Part shown: piece by piece, positions 15,862 through 22,933 of the stretch
How the letters are laid out: each line of letters begins with the position of its first letter
Numbering within the stretch: the first letter of the stretch is position 1
NCBI GenBank assembly: GCA_964523165.1
Contig: CAZFXZ010000004.1
Span: 1-32,251 of the forward strand
Source: CAZFXZ01 sp964523165
GTDB lineage: Bacteria > Patescibacteriota > Patescibacteriia > JACRDY01
Direction: 5' to 3'
Length of the DNA: 32,251 nt
Position numbers and translations under genes: made by a program
Notes under the pieces: generated by a model
What the model saw: only the letters and a program-made list of their open reading frames with translations
What the model was told of the DNA's origin: nothing
Databases searched by the model: none

Positions 15862-15870
15862 TGATATAAT
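15862..15870 (+). promoter_or_regulatory. Extended -10 promoter for the small membrane protein-sod run
   Basis: TGATATAAT fits the extended -10 consensus TGnTATAAT. No good -35 is seen; the upstream sequence is the tRNA-Asn terminator. It lies 26 bases before the ATG at 15897, leaving a leader of about 20 bases. Confidence 0.6.
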
Positions 15871-15896
15871 GAAATCCTAACAATAATTTCTTTTAT

Positions 15897-16082
15897 ATGG
15901 ATAAGTGTTCATGCAAAAACGCTCATGGTGGTGAAGCTGTCTACGGTTTGGGTCTCGTCGGGGCGGCCGTGTTTTACATCAGTCAAGCCACGACTTTTGG
16001 CTTGGGAGTGTTGGGATTTCTAAAAGCTGTAGTTTGGCCGGCTTTTGTGGTGTATGAAGTTTTAATGTTTTTAAGTAAATAA
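15897..16082 (+). CDS. Small conserved-type membrane protein with a Cys-rich N-terminus
   Basis: The 61-residue protein starts MDKCSCKNAHGGEAVYGLGLVGAA, with two cysteines close to the N-terminus. One or two hydrophobic helices follow (about 14-30 and 36-58), including the aromatic FLKAVVWPAFVVYEVLMFL. Small proteins of this shape (GGAVYGLGxxGA, then ATTFxxGVLGFLKAxVWPAxxVY) seem familiar to me as conserved hypothetical proteins of CPR genomes. No function is known to me, and I could not check it. It has its own extended -10 promoter and stands three bases before the superoxide dismutase gene, so it may share its regulation. Confidence 0.75.
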   Translation: MDKCSCKNAHGGEAVYGLGLVGAAVFYISQATTFGLGVLGFLKAVVWPAFVVYEVLMFLSK

Positions 16083-16085
16083 TTT

Positions 16086-16685
16086 ATGCATGTTTTACCT
16101 AAGTTAAATTATGACTACGCCGCGCTCGAGCCCTATATTGACGCTAAGACGATGGAAATTCACTACACTAAACATCATCAAGCTTATTTAGATAAGTTTA
16201 ATGCTGCTCTAGAAAACTATCCCGACCTAGCCGCTAAATCGGCCGAAGAGCTGTTGTCTGACTTAAACGCCTTGCCAGCCGAAATAAAAACCGCCGTGCA
16301 AAATAACGGTGGCGGTTATGTTAATCATAGTTTGTTTTGGTCAATTATGGCCCCGGGTGGCGGAGAAATGTCTGAGCAATTAAAAACCGCTGTCGAAGAA
16401 AGCTTTGGTAGTTTGGATAAATTTAAAGAAGAATTTGCCGCCGCCGCCGTTAGTCGTTTTGGTAGCGGTTGGGCTTGGTTAATTGTTAATCCTCAAGGAA
16501 AATTGGAAATAACTTCGACGGCCAATCAAGACACGCCTTTATCAGCTGGCCAAAAGCCAATTTTGTGTCTGGATGTTTGGGAGCATGCCTATTACTTAAA
16601 TTATCAAAATCGTCGCGCTGATTATATTAGCGCCTGGTGGAACGTGGTTGATTGGTCGGCGGTCAGCAAAAATTTTGTCAGTTAG
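16086..16685 (+). CDS. sodA: Superoxide dismutase, Fe/Mn family (Mn-like signature)
   Basis: Superoxide dismutase converts superoxide to oxygen and hydrogen peroxide. The 199 residues are full length, and the four metal ligands are all present: His26 in EIHYTKHHQAYLDKFN, His81 in GGGYVNHSLFW, and Asp163 and His167 in LDVWEHAYYL. Gly77 before the second ligand, and Gln148 in ANQDTPL, resemble manganese enzymes more than iron enzymes, though cambialistic use is possible. No signal peptide is visible, so it is cytoplasmic. It sits between a small membrane protein and a DsbA-like protein with three-base gaps. That suggests the cell meets oxygen despite its expected fermentative lifestyle; this last point is inference. 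Confidence 0.96.
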   Translation: MHVLPKLNYDYAALEPYIDAKTMEIHYTKHHQAYLDKFNAALENYPDLAAKSAEELLSDLNALPAEIKTAVQNNGGGYVNHSLFWSIMAPGGGEMSEQLKTAVEESFGSLDKFKEEFAAAAVSRFGSGWAWLIVNPQGKLEITSTANQDTPLSAGQKPILCLDVWEHAYYLNYQNRRADYISAWWNVVDWSAVSKNFVS

Positions 16686-16688
16686 TCT

Positions 16689-17414
16689 ATGACCGAACAA
16701 TTACTCACCAAAAAACAACGTAAAGAGCTACATCGTCAAGAGCGCGCCGCGGCTCGTAAAGCTCAAGACACCACCAAACGTCGGCGGCGCTTAGTCGGTC
16801 TAGCCGTGACGGGTCTGGTGTTGGTTGGTTTGGTCGGACTGTTTATTTACGTCAGTAATAATCGCGCGCCTTTAGCCAAGCCCGATACTGTTATGCCCGG
16901 TGATAACGTCAAGGGCGCGACGGACGGTTTGTTGGTTGTCGAATACAGCGATTTCCAATGCCCGGCTTGCGCCGTTTATTACCCAATCGTCAAACAGGTC
17001 ATGGAAGAATATAGCCAGCAGATAACTTTTGTCTATCGTCATTTTCCTTTGCGTGACAACCATCCCCATGCTCAATTGGCCGCTCAGGCTGCCCAATCAG
17101 CCGCCAATCAAGAAAAATTTTGGGATATGCATGATAAATTATTTGCCAATCAAAATCAGTGGAGTGGTTTGAATGATCCGACGGCGCAATTTATCACTTA
17201 TGCTCAAGAGCTAAACTTGGACCTGGAGAGGTTTAAAAATGATTTATCAAGTCAGACGGTGATTGATAAAGTTAATCAAGATTATGCTGGCGGTCTGTCG
17301 GCTGGCGTAAACTCGACACCTAGCTTTTTTATCAACGGTGCTAAGTTAAAAGCCCCCAGTACCCTAGAAGGCTGGCGGCAGATTTTGGACCTCGAACTCA
17401 ATATTGCCAATTGA
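16689..17414 (+). CDS. Membrane-anchored DsbA-like thiol oxidoreductase
   Basis: The 241-residue product begins with a strongly basic cytoplasmic head (KKQRKELHRQERAAARK and RRRR), then a single membrane helix at about 35-55. The DsbA-type thioredoxin domain outside has the active site CPAC (Cys91-Cys94) in EYSDFQCPACAVYYP. A helical insertion follows, and the cis-Pro loop is NSTPSFFINGAKL. The likely job is disulfide formation or isomerisation in exported proteins. It starts three bases after sod. The N-terminal anchor is different from the one shared by the proteins at 6949 and 30738. No DsbB- or VKOR-type partner is in the window. Confidence 0.9.
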   Translation: MTEQLLTKKQRKELHRQERAAARKAQDTTKRRRRLVGLAVTGLVLVGLVGLFIYVSNNRAPLAKPDTVMPGDNVKGATDGLLVVEYSDFQCPACAVYYPIVKQVMEEYSQQITFVYRHFPLRDNHPHAQLAAQAAQSAANQEKFWDMHDKLFANQNQWSGLNDPTAQFITYAQELNLDLERFKNDLSSQTVIDKVNQDYAGGLSAGVNSTPSFFINGAKLKAPSTLEGWRQILDLELNIAN

Positions 17415-17439
17415 TTTTTAGCCCCAAAAATGCTAGTCT
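17411..17439 (+). promoter_or_regulatory. Promoter of the tsaB-like gene
   Basis: TTGATT (17411-17416) and TAGTCT (17434-17439) are 17 bases apart, with a TG two bases before the -10 (TGCTAGTCT, extended form). The -10 ends five bases before ATG 17445, so the transcript should start at or within a base of the start codon. Confidence 0.6.
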
Positions 17440-17444
17440 GAGGT

Positions 17445-17852
17445 ATGGCCGTTAATCTCTTTATTCATACCGTTGACCCCAATTATTTGATCATTGGCCT
17501 GTTAGATGACGGTCATTTGACTGTCAGTTGGAAAAAGGCCCGTTCGCGCCAAGATAGTGAAGTTTTTGGTCGTTGGTTGGCTAAGCTTTGGCCCACATTT
17601 CCGGCCCTGGATGGCGTGGTGGTGACCAGTGGGCGTGGCAGTTTTACAGCCAGTCGTCTTGGCCCGGTCGTCGGTAACGCTTTAGCTTGGACTAAAAATT
17701 TGCCGATCATCTCCTTGATTGCCGAGGCTGAAGAAAGTTTAGATCAGGTCGTTAAACGAGCCGTGCAAGTTTCCAACAAGATCTCTCACAAAAAATTCGC
17801 TCCGGTCAATGTTGTTTATGATCGCCAGCCTTCCATTACTTTAAAAGATTAA
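17445..17852 (+). CDS. tsaB: TsaB-like protein (t6A tRNA modification), short form
   Basis: The 135-residue protein carries GRGSFTASRLGPVVGNALAW, close to the GPGSFTGLRIG signature of TsaB. TsaB is the partner that stabilises TsaD in the synthesis of N6-threonylcarbamoyladenosine at position 37 of ANN-decoding tRNAs. The N-terminal strand part (NLFIHTVDPNYLIIGLLDDG) and the PALDGVVVTSG strand fit the ASKHA fold. It is clearly shorter than typical TsaB (about 220-230 residues): most of the C-terminal subdomain is missing, and the stop is followed by TTT and the next ATG, so there is no sign of a frameshift. Substrate tRNAs Asn(GTT) and Thr(GGT) lie in the same window. tsaC, tsaD and tsaE are not here. 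Confidence 0.8.
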   Translation: MAVNLFIHTVDPNYLIIGLLDDGHLTVSWKKARSRQDSEVFGRWLAKLWPTFPALDGVVVTSGRGSFTASRLGPVVGNALAWTKNLPIISLIAEAEESLDQVVKRAVQVSNKISHKKFAPVNVVYDRQPSITLKD

Positions 17853-17855
17853 TTT

Positions 17856-19475
17856 ATGTCCGAAGGTCCGCAATTAGTTGTGCCCGGCTATATCAGCCGT
17901 TTAGCCAAAATTTTTTCTCAGCCGCCCGCTCAAGCTTCATTGACGGCCAGTCCCGACGATGAATCTGTCATCAAGGTTAATGACGTCGTAGGTAAAGTTG
18001 CTTTGTTGTACGAAAAACTGCGCAATGTCGTGGATTACAACGACGAACATTTGTTGCGCAAAAACGCGATTTTTCGTATTTTAAAACGTTTGGTTTTTAT
18101 TGAAAAAAAACGCCAAGGCCTTGGTTTGTTGTTGATCCAAGAGCTGGTCCGGGCTAATTATTTGCCCAACAACGCCATTCCCGAGTCACAGGCCGTCGAG
18201 GTCGACAATGCGTTGCTGAAGTATTTGTTTATTATTGACACGATTTTTGTCGGTTATCGCAACAAACCGCGACAAATCGCCAACCGTGATTTATTACAAA
18301 TCGCCGCTTGTCAGATCGAAGAAGTCTTGTTTGATTTTAGTCAACGCGCCGCTTTGCAAGAAGTCATGCAACGCGTTTTGGGTCGAGATATTTCTTTGCC
18401 GGCTAGTCTATCGGTCGATGATCAAGAAATTTTGCTTTTGGTCACCACCTTACGAAGCTTGATCAAGTCCGACGAATCAATCATTTACTACAATTTATTA
18501 AAGCGTTTTAATCCCAACTTTTTTAGCCCGACCGTCTCACAAGCTGATTTGACGGCGGTGGGTAGTCAATTTGGCGCTTTTCGGGCCAGAGTTAGTAGTT
18601 ATTTGGATCACCCCTTGAAATATAAGTTGTTAAAAATCGGCAAGAAATATTCTGTTTATTTTGCCATTTTGCGCGATGTTTTGGAAGAAAATCGTGAGCA
18701 AATCAGTCAGATCATGACACATCCCAAGATGTTGGAGGAGGAGATTATCCAAGTCTGCGACAAGCGCTATCGTCAGGTCCGGACCAAAGTCGTGCGCAGT
18801 GTGGTCCGCAGTATCATTTATATCTTTTTGACCAAAATGTTGTTGGCTCTATTGGTCGAAGTGCCGCTTGATTTGTGGTGGGAAAGTCGGATTGATTATT
18901 TCGCCTTGTCAATCAACATTTTATTTCCGCCCGTGTTGATGGCGTTGGTCAGTTTGATGATCAGATTGCCCAAACACAACAATACGGAAAAGATTGTCGA
19001 ACGACTCAAAAATATTGTCTACAAACCAGAACGTGAAGAAAAGCGCTATGTCATCAAAAAAATCAGCAGTCGCAGTACATTGACCAACTTTTTCTTCAAC
19101 CTCTTTTATTTTCTGACTTATGGTTTAAGCTTCGGCTTGATCGTCTGGTTTTTGTACATGTTAAATTTCAATGCCATCTCCGGGATTATCTTTATATTTT
19201 TCTTGAGTATCGTCAGTTTTTTTGCCATTCGTATTCGTTTGGCGGCTCGTGAGCTAGTGGTGGTGGATCGCAAAGAAGGTTTGATCAACTTTTTATTTGA
19301 CTTTTTGACCTTGCCGGTCGTGCGGTTGGGCCGTTGGCTATCCGTCAAGCTTTCTCGGATTAACATCTTTGTCTTTTTCTTGGATCTGTTTGTCGAAGCG
19401 CCATTTAAGTTGTTTATGGCTTTAGCCGAAGAATGGTTTTCATTTATTAGAGAAAAGAAAGAAGAGATTTATTAG
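17856..19475 (+). CDS. Large membrane protein of unknown function
   Basis: The 539-residue product is mostly soluble and helical up to about residue 305, with many basic residues. Hydrophobic segments follow at about 312-335, 350-370, 402-425 and 430-448, and then an amphipathic/hydrophobic tail up to 539 (INIFVFFLDLFVEAPFKLFMAL). It begins MSEGPQLVVPGYISRLAKIFSQPP. I recognise no catalytic or binding motif. The arrangement of a long N-terminal cytoplasmic domain before a membrane domain could suggest a scaffold or membrane-remodelling protein, but there is nothing to decide this. It follows tsaB after TTT and is the last gene before the strong terminator at 19499. Confidence 0.7.
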   Translation: MSEGPQLVVPGYISRLAKIFSQPPAQASLTASPDDESVIKVNDVVGKVALLYEKLRNVVDYNDEHLLRKNAIFRILKRLVFIEKKRQGLGLLLIQELVRANYLPNNAIPESQAVEVDNALLKYLFIIDTIFVGYRNKPRQIANRDLLQIAACQIEEVLFDFSQRAALQEVMQRVLGRDISLPASLSVDDQEILLLVTTLRSLIKSDESIIYYNLLKRFNPNFFSPTVSQADLTAVGSQFGAFRARVSSYLDHPLKYKLLKIGKKYSVYFAILRDVLEENREQISQIMTHPKMLEEEIIQVCDKRYRQVRTKVVRSVVRSIIYIFLTKMLLALLVEVPLDLWWESRIDYFALSINILFPPVLMALVSLMIRLPKHNNTEKIVERLKNIVYKPEREEKRYVIKKISSRSTLTNFFFNLFYFLTYGLSFGLIVWFLYMLNFNAISGIIFIFFLSIVSFFAIRIRLAARELVVVDRKEGLINFLFDFLTLPVVRLGRWLSVKLSRINIFVFFLDLFVEAPFKLFMALAEEWFSFIREKKEEIY

Positions 19476-19498
19476 ACTTTTCCACAACCTTTAGTAAC

Positions 19499-19526
19499 AA
19501 CCCCCAAAAATGGGGGTTTTTCTTTT
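19499..19526 (+). terminator. Strong intrinsic terminator
   Basis: AACCCCCA (19499-19506) and TGGGGGTT (19511-19518) form a perfect 8-bp stem with an AAAA loop, followed by a T-rich run (TTTTTCTTTT). It ends the tsaB-led transcript. The remaining bases up to the mraZ promoter hold nothing else that I can recognise. Confidence 0.92.
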
Positions 19527-19564
19527 GTTTTAATAATTATTTGCTAAAACTAGGGGATAACTAA

Positions 19565-19630
19565 GTGGTTGAAGTAAATACTTTAGTGGTGTATAATGGA
19601 TATAGAGTGTTACATTGTGGATAAAAGTGG
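19565..19630 (+). promoter_or_regulatory. mraZ promoter with phased GTGG boxes (probable MraZ operator)
   Basis: The promoter is TTGAAG (19569-19574), 17 bases, TATAAT (19592-19597), with a start expected near 19604 and a leader of about 50 bases. Around it the core GTGG occurs at 19565, 19586, 19617 and 19627, with ATGG at 19596: offsets 0, 21, 31, 52 and 62, which are close to whole helical turns. MraZ proteins are known to bind direct TGGG/AAAGTGG-type repeats spaced by one turn before their own gene and to repress it. The match in type and phasing makes autoregulation likely; binding is inferred. Confidence 0.72.
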
Positions 19631-19654
19631 GGAATATAGTAATCTTTCAGCCTT

Positions 19655-20086
19655 ATGTTTATTGGTGAATACGCTCATTCCGTCGATGATAAAGGCCGGT
19701 TAGCCATACCGGTCAAATTTCGGGCGTCTTTAAATACCGGTGCGGTGGTGACTAAAGGTTTGGATGATTGTTTGGTCATTTATCCAAAAAAAGCTTGGGC
19801 CGAACTGGCTCAAAAATTAGCCAACCTACCAATCAGCCAAAAAAACACTCGAGCTTTTAGTCGTTTGATGTTAGCCGGGGCCATGGATTTGGAGTTGGAT
19901 CGGCAAGGCCGGGTGGTTTTGCCGGACTATTTGCGTAAATTTGCCGGTTTGGATAAAAAAGTCATCGTAACTGGTTTGTATAATCGTTTAGAAATTTGGG
20001 ATGAAGGCAAATGGACGAATTATCGTCGAGGTGTTGAGGGTAAAAGTAGTGATATAGCTGAGCAATTGGGTGAATTAGCCGTTTAG
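19655..20086 (+). CDS. mraZ: Transcriptional regulator MraZ
   Basis: MraZ is the DNA-binding first gene of the division and cell wall (dcw) cluster. The 143 residues contain the two tandem AbrB/SpoVT-like half domains with the paired signatures: FIGEYAHSVDDKGRLAIPVKFR at the N-terminus and DLELDRQGRVVLPDYLR at about residues 77-93. Together they form the ring-shaped oligomer that grips repeated boxes. The length is normal. The leader upstream carries helically phased GTGG boxes. The gene is followed after TTT by rsmH, which begins with GTG. Confidence 0.96.
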   Translation: MFIGEYAHSVDDKGRLAIPVKFRASLNTGAVVTKGLDDCLVIYPKKAWAELAQKLANLPISQKNTRAFSRLMLAGAMDLELDRQGRVVLPDYLRKFAGLDKKVIVTGLYNRLEIWDEGKWTNYRRGVEGKSSDIAEQLGELAV

Positions 20087-20089
20087 TTT

Positions 20090-21019
20090 GTGCCAGAGTC
20101 AATCCATGTTCCTGTTTTATTAACAGAAGTGTTAACGGCCTTAGCGCCACGAGCCGGCGATATCTTTATTGATGGGACGTTGGGTGGTGGAGGTTATACT
20201 ACGGCTTTGTCTCAAGCGGTTGGTCCGACGGGCAAAGTCATAGCCTTTGATCTTGACGGTCAGGCCATTGCCCGTTATCAAAAGATCGCTCCCAAAAATG
20301 TCATTTTAATTCAGGCTAATTATGTCGATTTAAAAAAATATGTCCCCTCGGGAATTCATCATCACGTCGCTGGTTGTGTATTTGACCTTGGGCTATCATC
20401 TGACCAGCTCCAAGATGCGTCGCGTGGCTTTAGCTTTCAAGTCGATCAACCGTTAGACATGCGCTTCAACCCCACAGGGGGACAACCCAGCGCCAGTGAT
20501 CTTTTAAACAGTTTGAGTGAAAAACAATTGGCCGACATCTTTCGGTCATATGCTGATGAACCGTTGGCCGGGGCCGTGGCTAAGACCATTATCGCCCGGC
20601 GCCCGACCAAACCTTTATCGTCAGCACATGACCTCGCTGATTTGGTAAGTGGCGTCTATCAGCGATATCGACGTCGGTCAAAAATTCATCCGGCTACTAA
20701 AGTCTTTCAAGCCCTACGCATCGCCGTCAACGATGAATTGAATAATGTGGCCAAAGCTTTGCCGCTGGCCGTAGACATGCTGCGTCCGGGTGGCAAGTTG
20801 GCCGTAGTGACTTTTCACTCGGGTGAAGATCGTATCGTCAAAAACTTTTTTCGCCAATCGGCCAAAGATTGCGTCTGTCCGCCCGATCAAATGATCTGTA
20901 TCTGTGACCATCCGGCCACTTTAAAAGTCTTGGGCAAACCCCAAGTGCCTAATGAGCAAGAAATAAAAATAAATCCCAAAAGCCGCAGTGCCAAGCTGCG
21001 TCTGGCCCAAAAAATATGA
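20090..21019 (+). CDS. rsmH: 16S rRNA (cytosine1402-N4)-methyltransferase RsmH (MraW)
   Basis: RsmH adds the N4-methyl group to C1402 in the P-site region of 16S rRNA, using SAM. The 309 residues show all family motifs: HVPVLLTEVLTALAP at the start, the SAM loop DGTLGGGGYTTAL, GCVFDLGLSSDQLQDASRGFSF, LDMRFNPTGGQPSASDLLN, FRSYADEPLAGAVAKTI, ALRIAVNDELN and VVTFHSGEDRIVKNFF. The start codon is GTG 20090, three bases after the mraZ stop. This places the conserved HVPVL about five residues from the N-terminus, as expected, and repeats the stop-TTT-start junction seen elsewhere. Its last bases overlap the next gene (ATGA). Confidence 0.96.
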   Translation: MPESIHVPVLLTEVLTALAPRAGDIFIDGTLGGGGYTTALSQAVGPTGKVIAFDLDGQAIARYQKIAPKNVILIQANYVDLKKYVPSGIHHHVAGCVFDLGLSSDQLQDASRGFSFQVDQPLDMRFNPTGGQPSASDLLNSLSEKQLADIFRSYADEPLAGAVAKTIIARRPTKPLSSAHDLADLVSGVYQRYRRRSKIHPATKVFQALRIAVNDELNNVAKALPLAVDMLRPGGKLAVVTFHSGEDRIVKNFFRQSAKDCVCPPDQMICICDHPATLKVLGKPQVPNEQEIKINPKSRSAKLRLAQKI

Positions 21020-21357
21020 TCAAAACAAAAGCTCTCTTTGTACCGTTCATGGCCGTGACTTCTTACGACGCTTCGAAGATAAAAAAATTCAACGTCGCGA
21101 TGTTTTGCCTTTTGGCGGTGGTTTGTTTTGGTTGTTTGGTGGTGGCTAACAATTTATCGATCAAAGGCTTTCAGATTAGTGAAGCCCAAAGTCAATTAGA
21201 AACTTTGCGTAATAATAATGAACGTTTACAGTTGTCGATGAATGAAATCAAGTCCTTGCCTTCGACCAACAACAGTGTAGCCGCTTTGGGCATGATCCCG
21301 GCTGGTGATGTCCAATATCTTTCGGCCAAAGCCACTGAAGTCAGTCTGGCTAAATAG
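21016..21357 (+). CDS. ftsL: FtsL-like division protein
   Basis: The 113-residue protein has a short cytoplasmic head, one membrane helix (about 25-45) and a following coiled-coil-like stretch (ISEAQSQLETLRNNNERLQLSMNEIKSL), with a short tail. That bitopic layout, and its position straight after rsmH, are the classical marks of FtsL, which joins FtsB/DivIC and FtsQ in the divisome. Sequence conservation in FtsL is poor, so the call rests on topology and synteny. The start overlaps the rsmH stop (ATGA). A terminator follows 29 bases later, so no ftsI, murE or mraY comes next, unlike the full dcw cluster. Confidence 0.75.
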   Translation: MIKTKALFVPFMAVTSYDASKIKKFNVAMFCLLAVVCFGCLVVANNLSIKGFQISEAQSQLETLRNNNERLQLSMNEIKSLPSTNNSVAALGMIPAGDVQYLSAKATEVSLAK

Positions 21358-21386
21358 ACGGAGCAGACGTTGATAATCGACAAGAG

Positions 21387-21407
21387 TAGCCCAAGAGGCT
21401 ATTTTTT
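21387..21407 (+). terminator. Terminator after mraZ-rsmH-ftsL
   Basis: TAGCC (21387-21391) and GGCTA (21397-21401) form a 5-bp stem (extended by weak pairs outside it) with a CAAGA loop, followed by TTTTTT. It closes the short dcw unit. Confidence 0.8.
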
Positions 21408-21424
21408 GTTATTATCACTAAGTT

Positions 21425-22537
21425 ATGAAATTTAAATTACTTAAAACTTCAAGCAAAAGTCGCGCTCGACGCGGCACTATTACCACGACGCATGGCAAAA
21501 TCCAGACGCCGTTTTTTATGCCAATCGCTACGCGTGGAGCTGTCAAGGGTTTAGACACTAACGATTTGCGCAATTTATCGGCTCAGATTGTTTTGTCCAA
21601 TACTTATCATCTGTATTTGCAACCAGGCCACGAGCTGATCAAAAAATTTGGCGGTTTGCATAAATATATGGCTTGGTCCGGACCGATTTTGACCGATAGC
21701 GGTGGATATCAAGTTTTTTCCCTAGCCAAATTTCGACAAATTTCCGAAAACGGCGCCGAGTTTGTCGTACCGGAAAATGGGACTAAACATCTTTTGACGC
21801 CAGAAAAAGCCGTCAATATCCAAACGGCTTTGGGTGTTGATATTATGATGGTTTTAGACGAATGCCCACCCTATCCTTGTAAAAAATCTTATGCTGCCCA
21901 ATCGCTGGAAATGACGACGCGCTGGGCCAAACGCTGCTTGGAGGCTAAAAAATCGACGGCGGCTAAAAGTCAGAATCCCAGCGCCGGTATATTTGCCATT
22001 GTCCAAGGCTCTGTTTATAAAGATTTGCGACAAAAAAGCGCTCGACAGCTAACAGCTTTGGATTTTGATGGTTACGCCGTAGGCGGTGTGGCGGTCGGGG
22101 AACCTCGACACAAAATGGCTGAGATTTTGGATTGGACCGTGCCGTTGTTGCCGACTAATAAACCGCGTTATTTGATGGGCGTTGGCCGACCTGAAGAAAT
22201 AGTCTTGGCCGTCAAAAACGGTATCGACATGTTTGACTGCGTCATCCCGACGCGAGAAGCTCGTCACGGTCGGATTTTTGTTTGGAAAAATCAAAATTTG
22301 CGCGGTCAATTTTATCAAAACTTCAATATTACCAATCAGCGTTTTAAAACCGACAGTCAGCCGCTTGATAAGTCTTGTCGGTGTTTTACCTGCCAACATT
22401 ACAGTCGAGCTTATATTTGGCATTTGTTAAAAATCAACGAAACTTTGGGTCAACGCCTGGCCACGATTCACAACTTGCAGTTTTATTTGGACTTGATGAA
22501 AATTATCCGCCAAAAAATCACTCGCCGGACTTTATAA
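21425..22537 (+). CDS. tgt: tRNA-guanine transglycosylase (Tgt)
   Basis: Tgt exchanges the guanine at position 34 of GUN-anticodon tRNAs (Asn, Asp, His, Tyr) for preQ1 on the way to queuosine. The 370 residues hold the base-recognition aspartate D91 in ILTDSGGYQVFSL, GIFAIVQG near 188, GYAVGGVAVGEP near 216, and the nucleophile region GIDMFDCVIPTREARHG (D271). The zinc site is made by C318, C320, C323 and H349 (SCRCFTCQHYSRAYIWHLL, TIHN). All catalytic parts are intact. A TATTAT (21410-21415), nine bases before the ATG, may be a weak -10, which would again make the mRNA leaderless. No preQ1 synthesis genes are present here; in a small genome the base may be imported. Confidence 0.96.
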   Translation: MKFKLLKTSSKSRARRGTITTTHGKIQTPFFMPIATRGAVKGLDTNDLRNLSAQIVLSNTYHLYLQPGHELIKKFGGLHKYMAWSGPILTDSGGYQVFSLAKFRQISENGAEFVVPENGTKHLLTPEKAVNIQTALGVDIMMVLDECPPYPCKKSYAAQSLEMTTRWAKRCLEAKKSTAAKSQNPSAGIFAIVQGSVYKDLRQKSARQLTALDFDGYAVGGVAVGEPRHKMAEILDWTVPLLPTNKPRYLMGVGRPEEIVLAVKNGIDMFDCVIPTREARHGRIFVWKNQNLRGQFYQNFNITNQRFKTDSQPLDKSCRCFTCQHYSRAYIWHLLKINETLGQRLATIHNLQFYLDLMKIIRQKITRRTL

Positions 22538-22541
22538 TTTT

Positions 22542-22550
22542 TGCTATAAT
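22542..22550 (+). promoter_or_regulatory. Extended -10 promoter before the membrane protein-Clp run
   Basis: TGCTATAAT is a perfect extended -10; the -35 position is poor. The -10 ends nine bases before ATG 22560, so the transcript should begin almost at the start codon. Confidence 0.7.
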
Positions 22551-22559
22551 AAACGACAA

Positions 22560-22931
22560 ATGACCAATCAAAACGTCGTCGTTTTAGCCGGTCGCTTTAT
22601 TTTAAAAGATTTTATCTGGGATATTTTTTATTGGCCAATTTGGTGGTACAGTCTTGGTTTGCTGCGTTTTGCCAAGGCTCGAGCCCGGGGCTTGATCAGT
22701 TTTGAAGAAAGTATTGGCTTGACGGTCTGGATAGTTAATTGGACCAAACCCATGTATGGTCAGTATGATTTTGTCAGTCGTTTGATCAGCTTGTTGGTGC
22801 GCACACTGGTGATTTTTGTCAAACTGTTAATGGTGGCTGTACATTTACTGTTTTCGCTGGTGGCCGTGGGGCTGTGGCTGATCATCATGCCTTTGACTGT
22901 TTATGGTCTGTGGTTGTATTTAGCTTATTAG
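22560..22931 (+). CDS. Small membrane protein, partner of the Clp-like ATPase gene
   Basis: The 123-residue protein is rich in aromatic and hydrophobic residues (DFIWDIFYWPIWWYSLGLLRF), with likely membrane segments at about 20-38 and 78-120. Between them is a short charged loop (KARARGLISFEESIGL). I recognise no family. It is the first gene after an extended -10 promoter and ends two bases before the ATG of the Clp-like ATPase, which itself carries two membrane helices. Formation of a complex between the two is a reasonable guess from gene order but is not shown. Confidence 0.7.
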   Translation: MTNQNVVVLAGRFILKDFIWDIFYWPIWWYSLGLLRFAKARARGLISFEESIGLTVWIVNWTKPMYGQYDFVSRLISLLVRTLVIFVKLLMVAVHLLFSLVAVGLWLIIMPLTVYGLWLYLAY

Positions 22932-22933
22932 AT

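Noticed and set aside
22049..22423. 124-codon reverse-strand open frame inside tgt
   Set aside because: The + strand encodes the tgt active site and zinc site here, so the reverse frame is a shadow.
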